Assembly: GCA_021777035.1 (NCBI GenBank)
Contig: JAIQZR010000046.1
Coordinates: 1 to 56,067 of the forward strand
Direction: 5' to 3'
Length of the DNA: 56,067 nt
Source: Candidatus Scalindua sp.
GTDB taxonomy: Bacteria > Planctomycetota > Brocadiia > Brocadiales > Scalinduaceae
Made by a program: the position numbers and the translations under genes. Below, in pieces: positions 33,756-43,585 of the stretch. Below the pieces are notes generated by a model. That model saw nothing but the letters and a program-made list of their open reading frames with translations. It searched no databases and had not been told where the DNA came from. The stretch's first letter is position 1. The number at the start of each line of letters is the position of its first letter.

Positions 33756-36700
33756 ATGCCTACTCGGCAACGAATAGTTTTAATTGCAATGCTGTTATTC
33801 ATTGTAATTGGCAGTGTGTCGGCCCGGGCGGATTACGATGCCGGGTATGAGGCATATCTAAAGAGCGACTTCAAGACTGCTTACGAACAGTTAAAGCCGG
33901 AGGCACAAAAGGGGAATCCGAAGGCGCAATTTGCCCTTGGTTTGTTGTACCATGGGGGCAAAGGCGTTGAACAGAACAGTGTTCGGGCATATGTATGGTA
34001 CAGCCTGGCGGAAGCCAATGGCCACAAACGTTCTGCCAAAATAAAGGAGGAGCTTGCCGGAAAGCTGTCCCCAGAGCAAATAAAAAATGCCAAAGAATTG
34101 ATAGCCAAACATAGCCTGGAAGATTTAGAAAATCAGACAGATGAGCTTTTTGATGAAGAGTTTATTGAAGATGGTGTATTCGTCCTTTATAAAGGTGACT
34201 TACTTACCGTTAATCTGGGAGATGGCAATGAGATCACCCTGAAGGGCAAGAATAAAATAATAGGCGAAGCCATGCTGGAATTGAAACAGGAACTGAAACT
34301 GTCTTCAACCAATAATGATGCTCCTAATAAATTCTACAAAATGGCCGCGAAAGGCAATGTGAACAAGGACGATTTGATTAAATTCAGAACAACGATTAGA
34401 GACAATGGGGACGATGCAATCAGAGTTTTCTTTGGAGAAAGTTACACTGAGGGCGGAACAATGATGGAGAGTACAATAATAACATATCGTAAAAATATAA
34501 CACTGGATTGCATCAAAAGTGCAATAGACCAAGTCAGGAATAGCGGCAAATTGACAGCAAGTCAATATAAAATATTCCTTGGATATGTAGGCAAGTGGGC
34601 TACCCAAGGCCGGAGAGCTTTTGCATTTCCTGGAGATATAGATTTTTCTTTTATATCAAACGATCCTAAAGTTATACAAATGCTTAAGGCGGCGTTTGAC
34701 GCCTTAATCCTTCTTAAAACCGGAATGAACGCCAGCGATATTGACAGTGTAAGTACTGCCCACGGTAAAGGATTGCCGGAAGTATATGTTGGCTGGTGGG
34801 GTAAAAATTACGGTGACGAACAAATTGATAAAGTTACGAAAAAGGACAAAACTCTCTTTATGATAGACCCTAAAACCGGTAACCAAATACCTGTAGACGG
34901 GCCTAATACCATTTTGCAAATGGCTATGGAGAAAAATTCTAGTGGTAAGATGTTTGGAGTAATAGCCAAGACTACATATCACAACATAGGCAATACCGAG
35001 CCCGGCTTAACACTTGAGATGATAAGACACTTTGATAAGGATATTGTGAAAAGCCAGGTTTATGATTCCCTTTCCGAAATCGTAAAAGCATGTAAATATC
35101 TGGGTAGAAGTTTTGACTCACTTGAGGGCTCCGGTATTAAGATAGACCCGAAATTCAGCACCCAACTGGATTTTGCGAAAAAGATTACACAATATGAAAA
35201 AGGCATCAGAGACGACGGCACAAATGCAGGGGGTAAATTGATTCAAGACCAGCTAGATCTGATCAAACAATATTTTGGCGGTTTTCCTGCGGATCTTAAA
35301 GAGGTTAAGGGTAATGTAGAGGGCGGTGTTGATGCTAAAATAAAGCTCAATGATTCTGCAAAACAGTTTTTCGATGAGTGCAAACGCATAATGTGGGGAA
35401 ACGGACGTGCAAGTTTAAATGAAAGAGTCAGGATAATTGAAGAAAAGATTGAATCTGCAAGAAAGCGTGAGGCATCAGGAAAAGATATAGATTCTGAAAA
35501 AACCGATATAAGAAATGAACTATCATCCATTGATGAAATGATAAAGACTGAATACGCGTTGCTGAAACATGATAGTGTGGACATTGATTCAAAATTTGAA
35601 TCTCTTAAAAATGGTTTTAATAAATTATACACTGATTTTACAGATGAGTTTAATGTACGCAGAATTACTGATGATGAGCTCAAAACTCTTGAGTTTATCA
35701 AAGAATGGCTTAAAAATAAAAAAGGTGGTGGCAGGCTTGTAGCCCTGGCCTACATGGTAAAGGCTATTGACGAATCAGTTGATAAAGCCAACTCAATACT
35801 TGACATAATTGCGATGGATGACTTACTCCTTGACGAACTTCGTAACGAACAACCCACAAATGAATATCTGATAAGTATCAGAAGCAAGATAAAAAGTAAT
35901 AAAACTTTACGGAAGTTGGGGTTGGATAAAGACTTATATTCCAACATAAAGTATACCGGCACGGTTGGGGCTATTCAACATATCAATTCACAACTTAATC
36001 AGTCCATTCAGAATTCAATCAGTGGCAGGATGGCTACTACGGGGCTTAAATATTACAACCTGTATGGTGAATTGAATGCGTATGCTGACGCGTATGAAAA
36101 GAAAGGCTGGAGTGGTGTTGCCACCGAGATATTTTCACGCAGAGTACCGCTTGGCGGTGCTATAGAAGCCTATTATAGGGACAAGCCATTCACTGCGGGA
36201 TGGGAATGTATAAAAACCATCTTTCCTCCCTTGGGGATTCCGGAGGCCATAGGAAGTGTAACACTTACCATTCTTCAGGAAAGTGAGAGTTTCTACTGGA
36301 CTAATGAACTTGGTTATCTAAAGGATAATCTGTTCGCGAGCGCCAGGTTCAAGCCAGTGCCGGGTTCTGTCAAAACACATGGAGATGTTAAATCCGCGCT
36401 GTGGCATCTTATTTCTGTAAAACACAATGGACAGACTATTTTGCGTAATGAAATCCGCGAGAAGCTTATTGAGGACGATTGGGGAGTAAAAGATACATTA
36501 GATAATACTATCTTAAAATCAGACCCTATCCTGTGCTCAATATTGGAAATAATTAAAAAAGAAGAAGTGAGTAAAAAGCTTGCCAGCTACAAATTCTGGC
36601 CGCAATACCGTGAAAGGAAAAAGAATCTATACGACTGGACTGCCAAAAATCTTATTACCGAGCTTGAGTCACGAATGAGCGCTGAATTCATTGAAATAAG

Positions 36701-39700
36701 CGGTACGTTACCTGAACTGAAGGAGAGGATGGGTGGGATCGCAAAGGACCTTGATGCAGAATTGGAAATGCAGGAGGCAATGGATAAAGAGGATTATGGT
36801 GACAGCAAGAATTTTATTTCGGCATGGATATGGAATACTTTCCGAAACTGGAATGGCAGTGGTGGGAATGTTAAGGACAATTATTCCACCTATCTTGGAA
36901 TTGTGAACAAATATATTGATGCCTACTCAGACGTTATTTCGTCGAGAGACTCGGCAGAAAAAGGTGCGGGTTTTACTGACAAAAATATAACCGTAGATAC
37001 CGGAATACGAATGCTTACAGGCCCGTATTTTCTAAGAGGCCGACCTGAAATAGATAAACCTGTAGAGACAGAATGGAAAAACAAACCCAAAGAGATCCTT
37101 GGAGAAACAATAACCAAGCTCCTGGAAATAAAGAAAACCGTCATCAAAGATGCGAAACTGGACAGCGAATTTGATCATGAAATTATTAAAGATATGCTTT
37201 TTCATAGAACATGGCAGCAGATATTCAGCTTTGTTTACAAGAAACACGACTACATCAAAGACAAGGTATTTTACCAGACGGAATATGTGGAAACTGCCAC
37301 CGGGGACGCTCGTCCCGTTACTAAAACCATAGTCAGGGTGGATCCTGCAATGAAGGAAAAAGCTCTGGAAAGAGCAAAATATCATGACGCTAAATACAAG
37401 GAATTTCTTGATAAATTCAAGGAGCATTATGGCAGCCAGTTGACAACCGTTCTCAATGTTCTGGTGCAATGGAAAGCCGACCCTCTCGGGGAAGAGATAA
37501 AGCCGGTAAAAAATTCCGAAGTTAAAATAAATGCATTGGAAGACCAGTTCTTTGGTTCAAAAGACCTGGAAGAAGATGATATCGAAGATGGAAAACATTC
37601 AATAGACCTTTTTTCAGGTAAGTACTCCCTCACAATCAAAGCAAACGGATTTTTAACAGAATACGATGAAGATGAACTTTTCGTGGAGGTAAATATCCCG
37701 AAAGTAAATGTTGACCATGAGGAAATTGAATCGGTTGAAAAAGAAGTATTCTTGAAAGCAAAGGAAGGGCAATTTACCACCACCGTCGTTGATAAAAACA
37801 CCAAAGAAGGAATAACTAAGGCAGAAGTGAAGTTGTTGCCACCATCTGCTGACTACGGTGAGAATTTTATATCAGTTGACAATAACGGCTCTTGTATATT
37901 CAAAGACCTTCCTCCGGGCGACCACTATAAGGTTGAAGCACGGGCGGAATGTTATCATGGGCCTGTTACTAAAGGTGGGATCATAATCGACAATGTAAAC
38001 CCCCAGAATTCTACTTCTGAATTAAAAGTAGATCTTTCACCTATCCTGAGTGTAGTAAACATCACAGTAAAGGATCCTGAAGGTAGAGGATTAGATGCCG
38101 TTGATGTTACCGTAAATGGGAAAAACGACAAAACAGGCTTCAGTGGAGAAGTTGCTTTCAACGAAGTTTTACCAAGCATTAAACAAGAAGACGGCTATAA
38201 AGTGACGGCAGTAAAGGATGGGTATACAACGGTAGAGGCAAATTTGAAAGTTCTTCCCAAAGACGGAGTAACTGAATTCAATAAGGAAATTATGATGATT
38301 GCCGGTGGCAGGATTGAAGTAGCGGTCGTTGACGAATTCGGAAAAATTATTACCGGAGCAGAGGTGTTTTTAAATTGGGGAACAAATAATAGCAAATCAG
38401 AAATCAGTAATTCCGACGGCATAGCTTCCTTTGATGAACTTACGATTAATGAATACTGGCTTAATGCTTCAAAGACCGGTTATATATCACCGGAAACACC
38501 TTATCGGGTTAATATCAGCTCCGGAAACATTACTCCGCCATTGTTAACAATCAAGCTCGAAGAAGGTATGAAAATAAAAGTCTGGGCAATGGACGGAGGC
38601 AAGCCGGTAGGCGCATCCGGCGCAATGATATCAATGGATGGTGCTACAAAAACTGCACCACAGGGCACAGCCGAATTCAGCCCCAGAGAAGGTAAACATA
38701 CTTTCTCTGTAGTTGCCAGAGGATATACGGAAAAAGAGGTTGTTAAGGATATAGTACCGGGTACGACAGACAAGAATATCTATATTCAGATTTGGCCTGC
38801 CGTAACACTTACGGTAGAGATATTTGATGAAAAAAAGAATGTAATGATTAAAAATGCCTCAGCCACTCTCCTGCTTGATGGAAAATTGATAGACAGCGAC
38901 CAGGGAGAGGTTATTTTGTTTTCCGATCTTGAGCAAAAGACGTATACAGTTGAAGTTGCCGCAGAAGATTATAGCTCTTCAAGTATTTCATTACCGATTA
39001 ATGCCACTTTGGGGAAAAACCAGACTCAGCGAATTTATCTCACCGAGCTTACGGGTTCTATAAGCGTATCGGTTTCAGGTTATGAAGGATCCGACCCTGA
39101 TAAGAAAGTTTTTATTTCAGTAAGTGGTCAAGGAGGTTCCGGCTCCGGTGTGGGTTTGTCCGGCTCTTTTACAGGGCTGAAGAGGGGGAATTATACTGTT
39201 TCTGCTTCTGCTGAAGGATATGAATCCAAACCCGTGGAAGTTACTGTTACACCGCCTGATTCGCAATCGGTGGGTGTTGAACTTAAAAGGGAAAAGTCTG
39301 ATAAAATAACAGAAAAAGATGAAACTGAAAAAATTGTGGATGAACTGAAAGATCTCATAAAAGAAGGGAAATTGGAAGAAGCATATAAAATTTACATGGA
39401 GCAGTTATCACCGGAAGAGGCGTTAGAGGTTGTGAAATTGCTGTCCGATGACGAAATAGCCGCTATTACTGAAGGTGGGCTCAAGAAAGAAGAACAGGAT
39501 ATTGAAGTTGCCACAGAGGACAAAGATGAGAATGATTTGAATACTGATACGGAAGAACTTATTGACGATGAAGAAAAGGATATTGTCATAGATGACAAAG
39601 TTACAAAAGAAGATGATAGTAAAGGAGATGAAACCGGTGATTATGTAGATGTAGAAGAGTTGGAAGCAATGGATAATGATTCATTACAGAATAGTGTAGA

Positions 39701-41369
39701 GCAAGGAAAAAGTAATTTGGAATCTGATGATAAAAATTATCCTGAAGAAAAATCTGGAGATATTGTGACTGATCATGAAGAAAGTAGTCTTATTGGTGCT
39801 GATGAAGAGTTATCTGGAGATGAGAAGAAAGCTGAAGAAGAATTTAAGGCTATGAAAGAAGACGAAGCGGACATTGTAAAAAATGAACTCAAGAATGTGT
39901 GGTTTGCCAAAGGTAGTTTTAACATGGATAATTATGTGGATAGATTAAGCAGAATTGCAAATAGTAGCTTACCCGACATCTTTGGGCATGTTAAGGTAAA
40001 GAAGGCCCCATCAATCTTAGCTTTAAAAATAAATTCTAAAACAGGAGATGTGGATGGTAGAGGAAAATTACAGATACTGGCATCTTTTAAACTGTTTGAT
40101 GTATTTGATGCCGATTTCAAGATAATAAATAATCCTTATTTAACCGGCACATACGAATCGACTCTAATTGAAGGGAAATACAATGATAATAACGGCAAGG
40201 GCATTGGAAGAGTGTCCTTATTTGGCAATTTAGTAGATAAGGAAACTTTCGATGTGGCCCCGATGTTTTCTTCATGGTCAGGTAAAGTAGAAAACAGTGA
40301 GAAAATAACCGGCAACCTTACTTTGAATTTCACTGGAAAACTTGGTGAATTTGATGAAACCTTTGCTGCGGACATAAACAAATATGATTACAAAAGCGGT
40401 GGTAGTATTGATGATGAAATCGCGGAAATTTTTGAGAGAGAGGATAGTAGCGAAAAGGATGACTTCACTTTTGGAGGGGATTGCAATCAATATGAAGCCG
40501 GCCTCAAAAATGGGAAATTGATTATTAAGGGTAATTATTATCATGATGAACTAAAGAGGTTCTCAAAGATGGAGATCATCCCGAATTCCATAACTGACGC
40601 GACCGAAGTAAGAATACAGACTGGCAGTATCTATAATTACAGCAATACAGGCTATCTTGTTTACTCCACCGAGCAAGGACACCTTAAATATATCATTCTC
40701 TGGCCTGACAGCACTCCAAGACTGACAAAAACATATAAAACTCCCGTTATTAAACATAGAGGAGAGATTACCAGGAGTTACAAAGAAGGCTCTATGAGAA
40801 TAGTAAATGTTGGCTCAAGAGCAGCAAAAGTTGCCTGGACAACTAAACAGGGAAAGTTAGATTCCGGATGGATTGATAGAAATGGCAAATTTACTAAGGC
40901 AGGAAGTTTTATAATTGAGGATTTTGAATTAGGCAGCAGGAATGCTTATAAAGTTGAAAAGGAAGGCGGCAATTTAATTATTTATGGAACAACGTGGCAC
41001 GACGAACTGGAACAGTTTACAAATCCAACTATCGTCAGCAACAGCATAAAGGATGCCTATAAATATAAATTCGAAGTTGGAGGCCTTTATAATAACAGTA
41101 ATCCGGGATACCTGATATACTCGACAGAATCCGGTTACCTTAAATTCATGATATTGGGCACGAGTGGTGACGCTTCCTATGGCTCTCAAAAGCCGTCTTC
41201 AAAACTGACAGTAATACATTCAGGGACTATTACAAGTAGCTACAAGAAAGGTACTATGGGCTTTGAGGACGCAAGTTCCATGGCTGCCGGGATATACTGG
41301 AAAACAAAACAGGGAATAACAGAATCAGGATATTTAAAAAAGTTCAAAGGCTTTAGTCGTGAATGGTGA
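33756..41369 (+). CDS. giant secreted protein: Sel1 repeats, nucleotidyltransferase-like motif, carboxypeptidase-regulatory-like repeats, acidic spacer, twin C-terminal domains
   Basis: A 2537-residue protein. Signal peptide about 1-26, Sel1 repeats about 27-125. A long domain includes G293-D294-I-D296 in FPGDIDFSFI, reminiscent of the GDxD-type active site of beta-polymerase-like nucleotidyltransferases, but other conserved residues are not obvious. Helical regions follow (about 500-1300). About 1333-1848 is a chain of roughly six beta-sandwich repeats of carboxypeptidase-regulatory type (TAPQGTAEFSPREGKHTFSV, KRGNYTVSASAEGYE). A helical module (about 1852-1908), an acidic low-complexity stretch (about 1909-2040), an unrecognised domain and two copies of a C-terminal domain (2245-2370, 2385-2535) complete it. 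GGAGG supports the start. Likely a surface or periplasmic adhesive/scaffold protein (inference). Confidence 0.8.
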   Translation: MPTRQRIVLIAMLLFIVIGSVSARADYDAGYEAYLKSDFKTAYEQLKPEAQKGNPKAQFALGLLYHGGKGVEQNSVRAYVWYSLAEANGHKRSAKIKEELAGKLSPEQIKNAKELIAKHSLEDLENQTDELFDEEFIEDGVFVLYKGDLLTVNLGDGNEITLKGKNKIIGEAMLELKQELKLSSTNNDAPNKFYKMAAKGNVNKDDLIKFRTTIRDNGDDAIRVFFGESYTEGGTMMESTIITYRKNITLDCIKSAIDQVRNSGKLTASQYKIFLGYVGKWATQGRRAFAFPGDIDFSFISNDPKVIQMLKAAFDALILLKTGMNASDIDSVSTAHGKGLPEVYVGWWGKNYGDEQIDKVTKKDKTLFMIDPKTGNQIPVDGPNTILQMAMEKNSSGKMFGVIAKTTYHNIGNTEPGLTLEMIRHFDKDIVKSQVYDSLSEIVKACKYLGRSFDSLEGSGIKIDPKFSTQLDFAKKITQYEKGIRDDGTNAGGKLIQDQLDLIKQYFGGFPADLKEVKGNVEGGVDAKIKLNDSAKQFFDECKRIMWGNGRASLNERVRIIEEKIESARKREASGKDIDSEKTDIRNELSSIDEMIKTEYALLKHDSVDIDSKFESLKNGFNKLYTDFTDEFNVRRITDDELKTLEFIKEWLKNKKGGGRLVALAYMVKAIDESVDKANSILDIIAMDDLLLDELRNEQPTNEYLISIRSKIKSNKTLRKLGLDKDLYSNIKYTGTVGAIQHINSQLNQSIQNSISGRMATTGLKYYNLYGELNAYADAYEKKGWSGVATEIFSRRVPLGGAIEAYYRDKPFTAGWECIKTIFPPLGIPEAIGSVTLTILQESESFYWTNELGYLKDNLFASARFKPVPGSVKTHGDVKSALWHLISVKHNGQTILRNEIREKLIEDDWGVKDTLDNTILKSDPILCSILEIIKKEEVSKKLASYKFWPQYRERKKNLYDWTAKNLITELESRMSAEFIEISGTLPELKERMGGIAKDLDAELEMQEAMDKEDYGDSKNFISAWIWNTFRNWNGSGGNVKDNYSTYLGIVNKYIDAYSDVISSRDSAEKGAGFTDKNITVDTGIRMLTGPYFLRGRPEIDKPVETEWKNKPKEILGETITKLLEIKKTVIKDAKLDSEFDHEIIKDMLFHRTWQQIFSFVYKKHDYIKDKVFYQTEYVETATGDARPVTKTIVRVDPAMKEKALERAKYHDAKYKEFLDKFKEHYGSQLTTVLNVLVQWKADPLGEEIKPVKNSEVKINALEDQFFGSKDLEEDDIEDGKHSIDLFSGKYSLTIKANGFLTEYDEDELFVEVNIPKVNVDHEEIESVEKEVFLKAKEGQFTTTVVDKNTKEGITKAEVKLLPPSADYGENFISVDNNGSCIFKDLPPGDHYKVEARAECYHGPVTKGGIIIDNVNPQNSTSELKVDLSPILSVVNITVKDPEGRGLDAVDVTVNGKNDKTGFSGEVAFNEVLPSIKQEDGYKVTAVKDGYTTVEANLKVLPKDGVTEFNKEIMMIAGGRIEVAVVDEFGKIITGAEVFLNWGTNNSKSEISNSDGIASFDELTINEYWLNASKTGYISPETPYRVNISSGNITPPLLTIKLEEGMKIKVWAMDGGKPVGASGAMISMDGATKTAPQGTAEFSPREGKHTFSVVARGYTEKEVVKDIVPGTTDKNIYIQIWPAVTLTVEIFDEKKNVMIKNASATLLLDGKLIDSDQGEVILFSDLEQKTYTVEVAAEDYSSSSISLPINATLGKNQTQRIYLTELTGSISVSVSGYEGSDPDKKVFISVSGQGGSGSGVGLSGSFTGLKRGNYTVSASAEGYESKPVEVTVTPPDSQSVGVELKREKSDKITEKDETEKIVDELKDLIKEGKLEEAYKIYMEQLSPEEALEVVKLLSDDEIAAITEGGLKKEEQDIEVATEDKDENDLNTDTEELIDDEEKDIVIDDKVTKEDDSKGDETGDYVDVEELEAMDNDSLQNSVEQGKSNLESDDKNYPEEKSGDIVTDHEESSLIGADEELSGDEKKAEEEFKAMKEDEADIVKNELKNVWFAKGSFNMDNYVDRLSRIANSSLPDIFGHVKVKKAPSILALKINSKTGDVDGRGKLQILASFKLFDVFDADFKIINNPYLTGTYESTLIEGKYNDNNGKGIGRVSLFGNLVDKETFDVAPMFSSWSGKVENSEKITGNLTLNFTGKLGEFDETFAADINKYDYKSGGSIDDEIAEIFEREDSSEKDDFTFGGDCNQYEAGLKNGKLIIKGNYYHDELKRFSKMEIIPNSITDATEVRIQTGSIYNYSNTGYLVYSTEQGHLKYIILWPDSTPRLTKTYKTPVIKHRGEITRSYKEGSMRIVNVGSRAAKVAWTTKQGKLDSGWIDRNGKFTKAGSFIIEDFELGSRNAYKVEKEGGNLIIYGTTWHDELEQFTNPTIVSNSIKDAYKYKFEVGGLYNNSNPGYLIYSTESGYLKFMILGTSGDASYGSQKPSSKLTVIHSGTITSSYKKGTMGFEDASSMAAGIYWKTKQGITESGYLKKFKGFSREW

Positions 41370-41456
41370 TAAGAAATTATTGCTTTAGTTGTATCTTTAC
41401 GGTCAGGCTTTTATGGCAATACTCTGAAAACTCTGGGATCTCCACATGAGTGGAAT

Positions 41457-42239
41457 ATGGAGCATATTATGGTAATTAATATTTCTCAAATAGTAATACA
41501 GGCATCCTTGCCTGTGCTAATAATAAAAAACCGCTTGAAGAGAAACAAGTGTACCACAATGTTAATTTTGATGGCGCTCGTATTTTCTTCCACTGTTTAC
41601 GGACAGACCATGTCTGATCGTGAAAAACGTAAACAGGAAAAGATTGGACAGGAGATAAAAGAAAAAATATCAAGATATAAAATTGAAGTCAGACAGAGTC
41701 CATATTCCGTTGAGAGTCTTTGCCATTTGGCGGACTGTTACACTGAAATGTTTATACTCACCGGAAAAAAGGACAAAAAATTGACTGTGATTGCATTAAA
41801 TCTCGCGCTTGACGCCCGGCGAAAGGATCATAAGTCCGCCCTCCCTCATATATCAATGGCCAAAATATTTACGGCACGGGATAAAAGGAAATCTGCCATT
41901 GAAAGGGCAATGTGGGCCAACAGACTTGAACCTGAAAATCCGGAAGTAAAAAAAATGCTTAAAGGACTTGATATCACAAAACAGGACGCGGACTTCTTTT
42001 TTGGTTGTGAAGGTTTTGAAGATTTTTTGATAGAGGAAGAGGAAGCTTCATTTGTCCAGGATTTGCTATTACTCTATGAAAAGTATCCTGGAAAGATGAG
42101 AATCGTTGCCATTTTTGGCGGCATCCTCCTGTTTATGGCGATTGTGATATCCCTCTACTCGCTTTACAAAATAATATGGTTTTTCTTGCGACTATTTATA
42201 AGGATTATTACGTTTTCATTTAGAAGGAGAAAAGCCTGA
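41457..42239 (+). CDS. TPR protein with C-terminal membrane helix (paralogue 1)
   Basis: Up to 260 residues. The first ATG gives an extra basic N-terminus; an internal ATG at codon 35 (MLILMALVFSSTVYG) would give a clean signal peptide and may be the true start. TPR region about 70-165 (SVESLCHLADCYTEMF, HISMAKIFTARDKRKSAIERA, RLEPENPEVKKMLKGL). A membrane segment near the C-terminus (IVAIFGGILLFMAIVISLYSLY) is followed by a basic cytoplasmic tail (FRRRKA). The architecture is identical to that of the next gene, so the two are tandem paralogues. Periplasmic TPRs anchored in the inner membrane would suit a scaffold for the envelope proteins around them. Confidence 0.78.
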   Translation: MEHIMVINISQIVIQASLPVLIIKNRLKRNKCTTMLILMALVFSSTVYGQTMSDREKRKQEKIGQEIKEKISRYKIEVRQSPYSVESLCHLADCYTEMFILTGKKDKKLTVIALNLALDARRKDHKSALPHISMAKIFTARDKRKSAIERAMWANRLEPENPEVKKMLKGLDITKQDADFFFGCEGFEDFLIEEEEASFVQDLLLLYEKYPGKMRIVAIFGGILLFMAIVISLYSLYKIIWFFLRLFIRIITFSFRRRKA

Positions 42240-42266
42240 ATTATCCTGCTAATCCTATAAAAAATT

Positions 42267-42872
42267 ATGAAAAAGATATTTAGTATATTTATACTGCTGG
42301 CTGTGGTTATAACAATTTGTTATATAGCTGATACACCTGTGGATGCCGGGCAAAAAATACCGTGTAGGGTTCAAAATCTTTGTAAACTTGCAGACCAATA
42401 TACAGATAAATATCGCATTAGCGGGCGTTCAAAAGAGAAATGGCCTCTTATCGCCTTAAAGCTCTCCATGGAAGCGTGGACACTTGATAAGAACTCCGCT
42501 TTACCACACATTTCTATGGCAAATACGTACATTGAGATGAATAATATACCTGAAGCTGTCAAAAGCGCGAAACGTGCTGCCAGATTTGATTCGGACAATC
42601 GGAAGATCATGGAATTGTTTAAGACACTTGGAATCAGAAAGCAAGAGAAAAAGTTCTTTACGGTAGAGGCCGCTGACAAATACCTTGCAGTTTATAAAGA
42701 AGATGGTGATTTGAAAATATTGTACAACAAATATAAAGAATTCATCATAGGCGGCCTTGTCATTGCCATTATAATAATTATTGTATTTTTTATAATATTC
42801 TTTCGCATTGTTTATCGACCCATGCGTTTCTTAGTGAGAATGTTTTTAAGACCTTTTCGTAGAAGAAACTAG
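42267..42872 (+). CDS. TPR protein with C-terminal membrane helix (paralogue 2)
   Basis: A 201-residue paralogue of the gene before it. Signal peptide (MKKIFSIFILLAVVITICYI), TPR region (QNLCKLADQYTDKYRISGRS, LPHISMANTYIEMNNIPEAV), then a membrane helix (IIGGLVIAIIIIIVFFIIFF) and an Arg-rich tail ending RPFRRRN. Gap to the previous gene is 27 bases. No strong ribosome-binding site, so translation may depend on the upstream gene. Confidence 0.78.
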   Translation: MKKIFSIFILLAVVITICYIADTPVDAGQKIPCRVQNLCKLADQYTDKYRISGRSKEKWPLIALKLSMEAWTLDKNSALPHISMANTYIEMNNIPEAVKSAKRAARFDSDNRKIMELFKTLGIRKQEKKFFTVEAADKYLAVYKEDGDLKILYNKYKEFIIGGLVIAIIIIIVFFIIFFRIVYRPMRFLVRMFLRPFRRRN

Positions 42873-42906
42873 CAAAGAAGATATAAAAGAGGCCAGGCGT
42901 GATAGA

Positions 42907-43248
42907 GAAATGTTGCCGGAAAATGATCGTTAGCATCCACTCAAATCTGAAGCGATGAAGGTTGCAGAAGGTATAGAGTTGAAGGATGTAAATAGCGCGT
43001 ACAAACCGATTCCAGGACTTCTGCCTGAGGGATGGAAACTATCAAAAGATAAACCAATATCAATAGGTTATCGATACGGCGAATTGAATTACAGTAAGAT
43101 ACGTGGGCGAAAAGTTAAGGAGGAAGTGAGCATCAGGTATTCAATATTAACCAAAGAGGAAAAAGGAATTAACCGCAGTGTCTGCAACAGGATTTTTATC
43201 AGATTGGTGTTAATGTCCGGGAAAGATGGCTGGATACATAAAGGATAA
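42907..43248 (+). pseudogene. decayed partial copy of the lipoprotein gene at 31338-32216
   Basis: From EMLPENDR onward the sequence matches the middle of the lipoprotein (VAEGIELKDVN, GLLPEGWKLSKDKPIS, GYRYGELNYSK). A TAG at 42931 replaces the Trp codon of the intact copy, and after about 43160 the reading frame departs from the parent. The N-terminal signal peptide and C-terminus are absent. The downstream ATG at 42955 opens a 97-codon frame, but it would lack any export signal. Confidence 0.8.
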
Positions 43249-43305
43249 AAACCATGGAAATATGATCTACTACTAGAGAAAATTCGTGTTAGTTGTAAAC
43301 TGGAT

Positions 43306-43560
43306 ATGTTTGGTGAATATAATAAAATTATTGAAAAGATAAAATGTAATAATTGGGGTGCCATGGTGTCAGACTTTATTGAAATTCCTTGCAAAGTTAA
43401 TACAAAAGGGTGGTTCTGGGTACCTATTAGTAGAAATAATAGAGAGGTTTTTTCAAATGCACTATTGAAGTTTGCAAACAGGGAACTTGAGTTAGGGTGT
43501 ATTGATATTAATGGTAATTACTCATTACTTAATAAGATACAAACTATGGATATTAAGTAA
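43306..43560 (+). CDS. small hypothetical protein or gene tail
   Basis: Encodes 84 residues (MFGEYNKIIEKIKCNNWGAM start, ending NKIQTMDIK). The frame is open further upstream (PWKYDLLLEKIRVSCKLD) with no start codon there, so this may be the 3' end of a truncated gene next to the lipoprotein pseudogene. No recognised domain, no signal peptide and no clear ribosome-binding site. It ends 25 bases before the vWA gene. Confidence 0.35.
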   Translation: MFGEYNKIIEKIKCNNWGAMVSDFIEIPCKVNTKGWFWVPISRNNREVFSNALLKFANRELELGCIDINGNYSLLNKIQTMDIK

Positions 43561-43585
43561 TTAAAACTTGTGAAAGGAGAAGATT

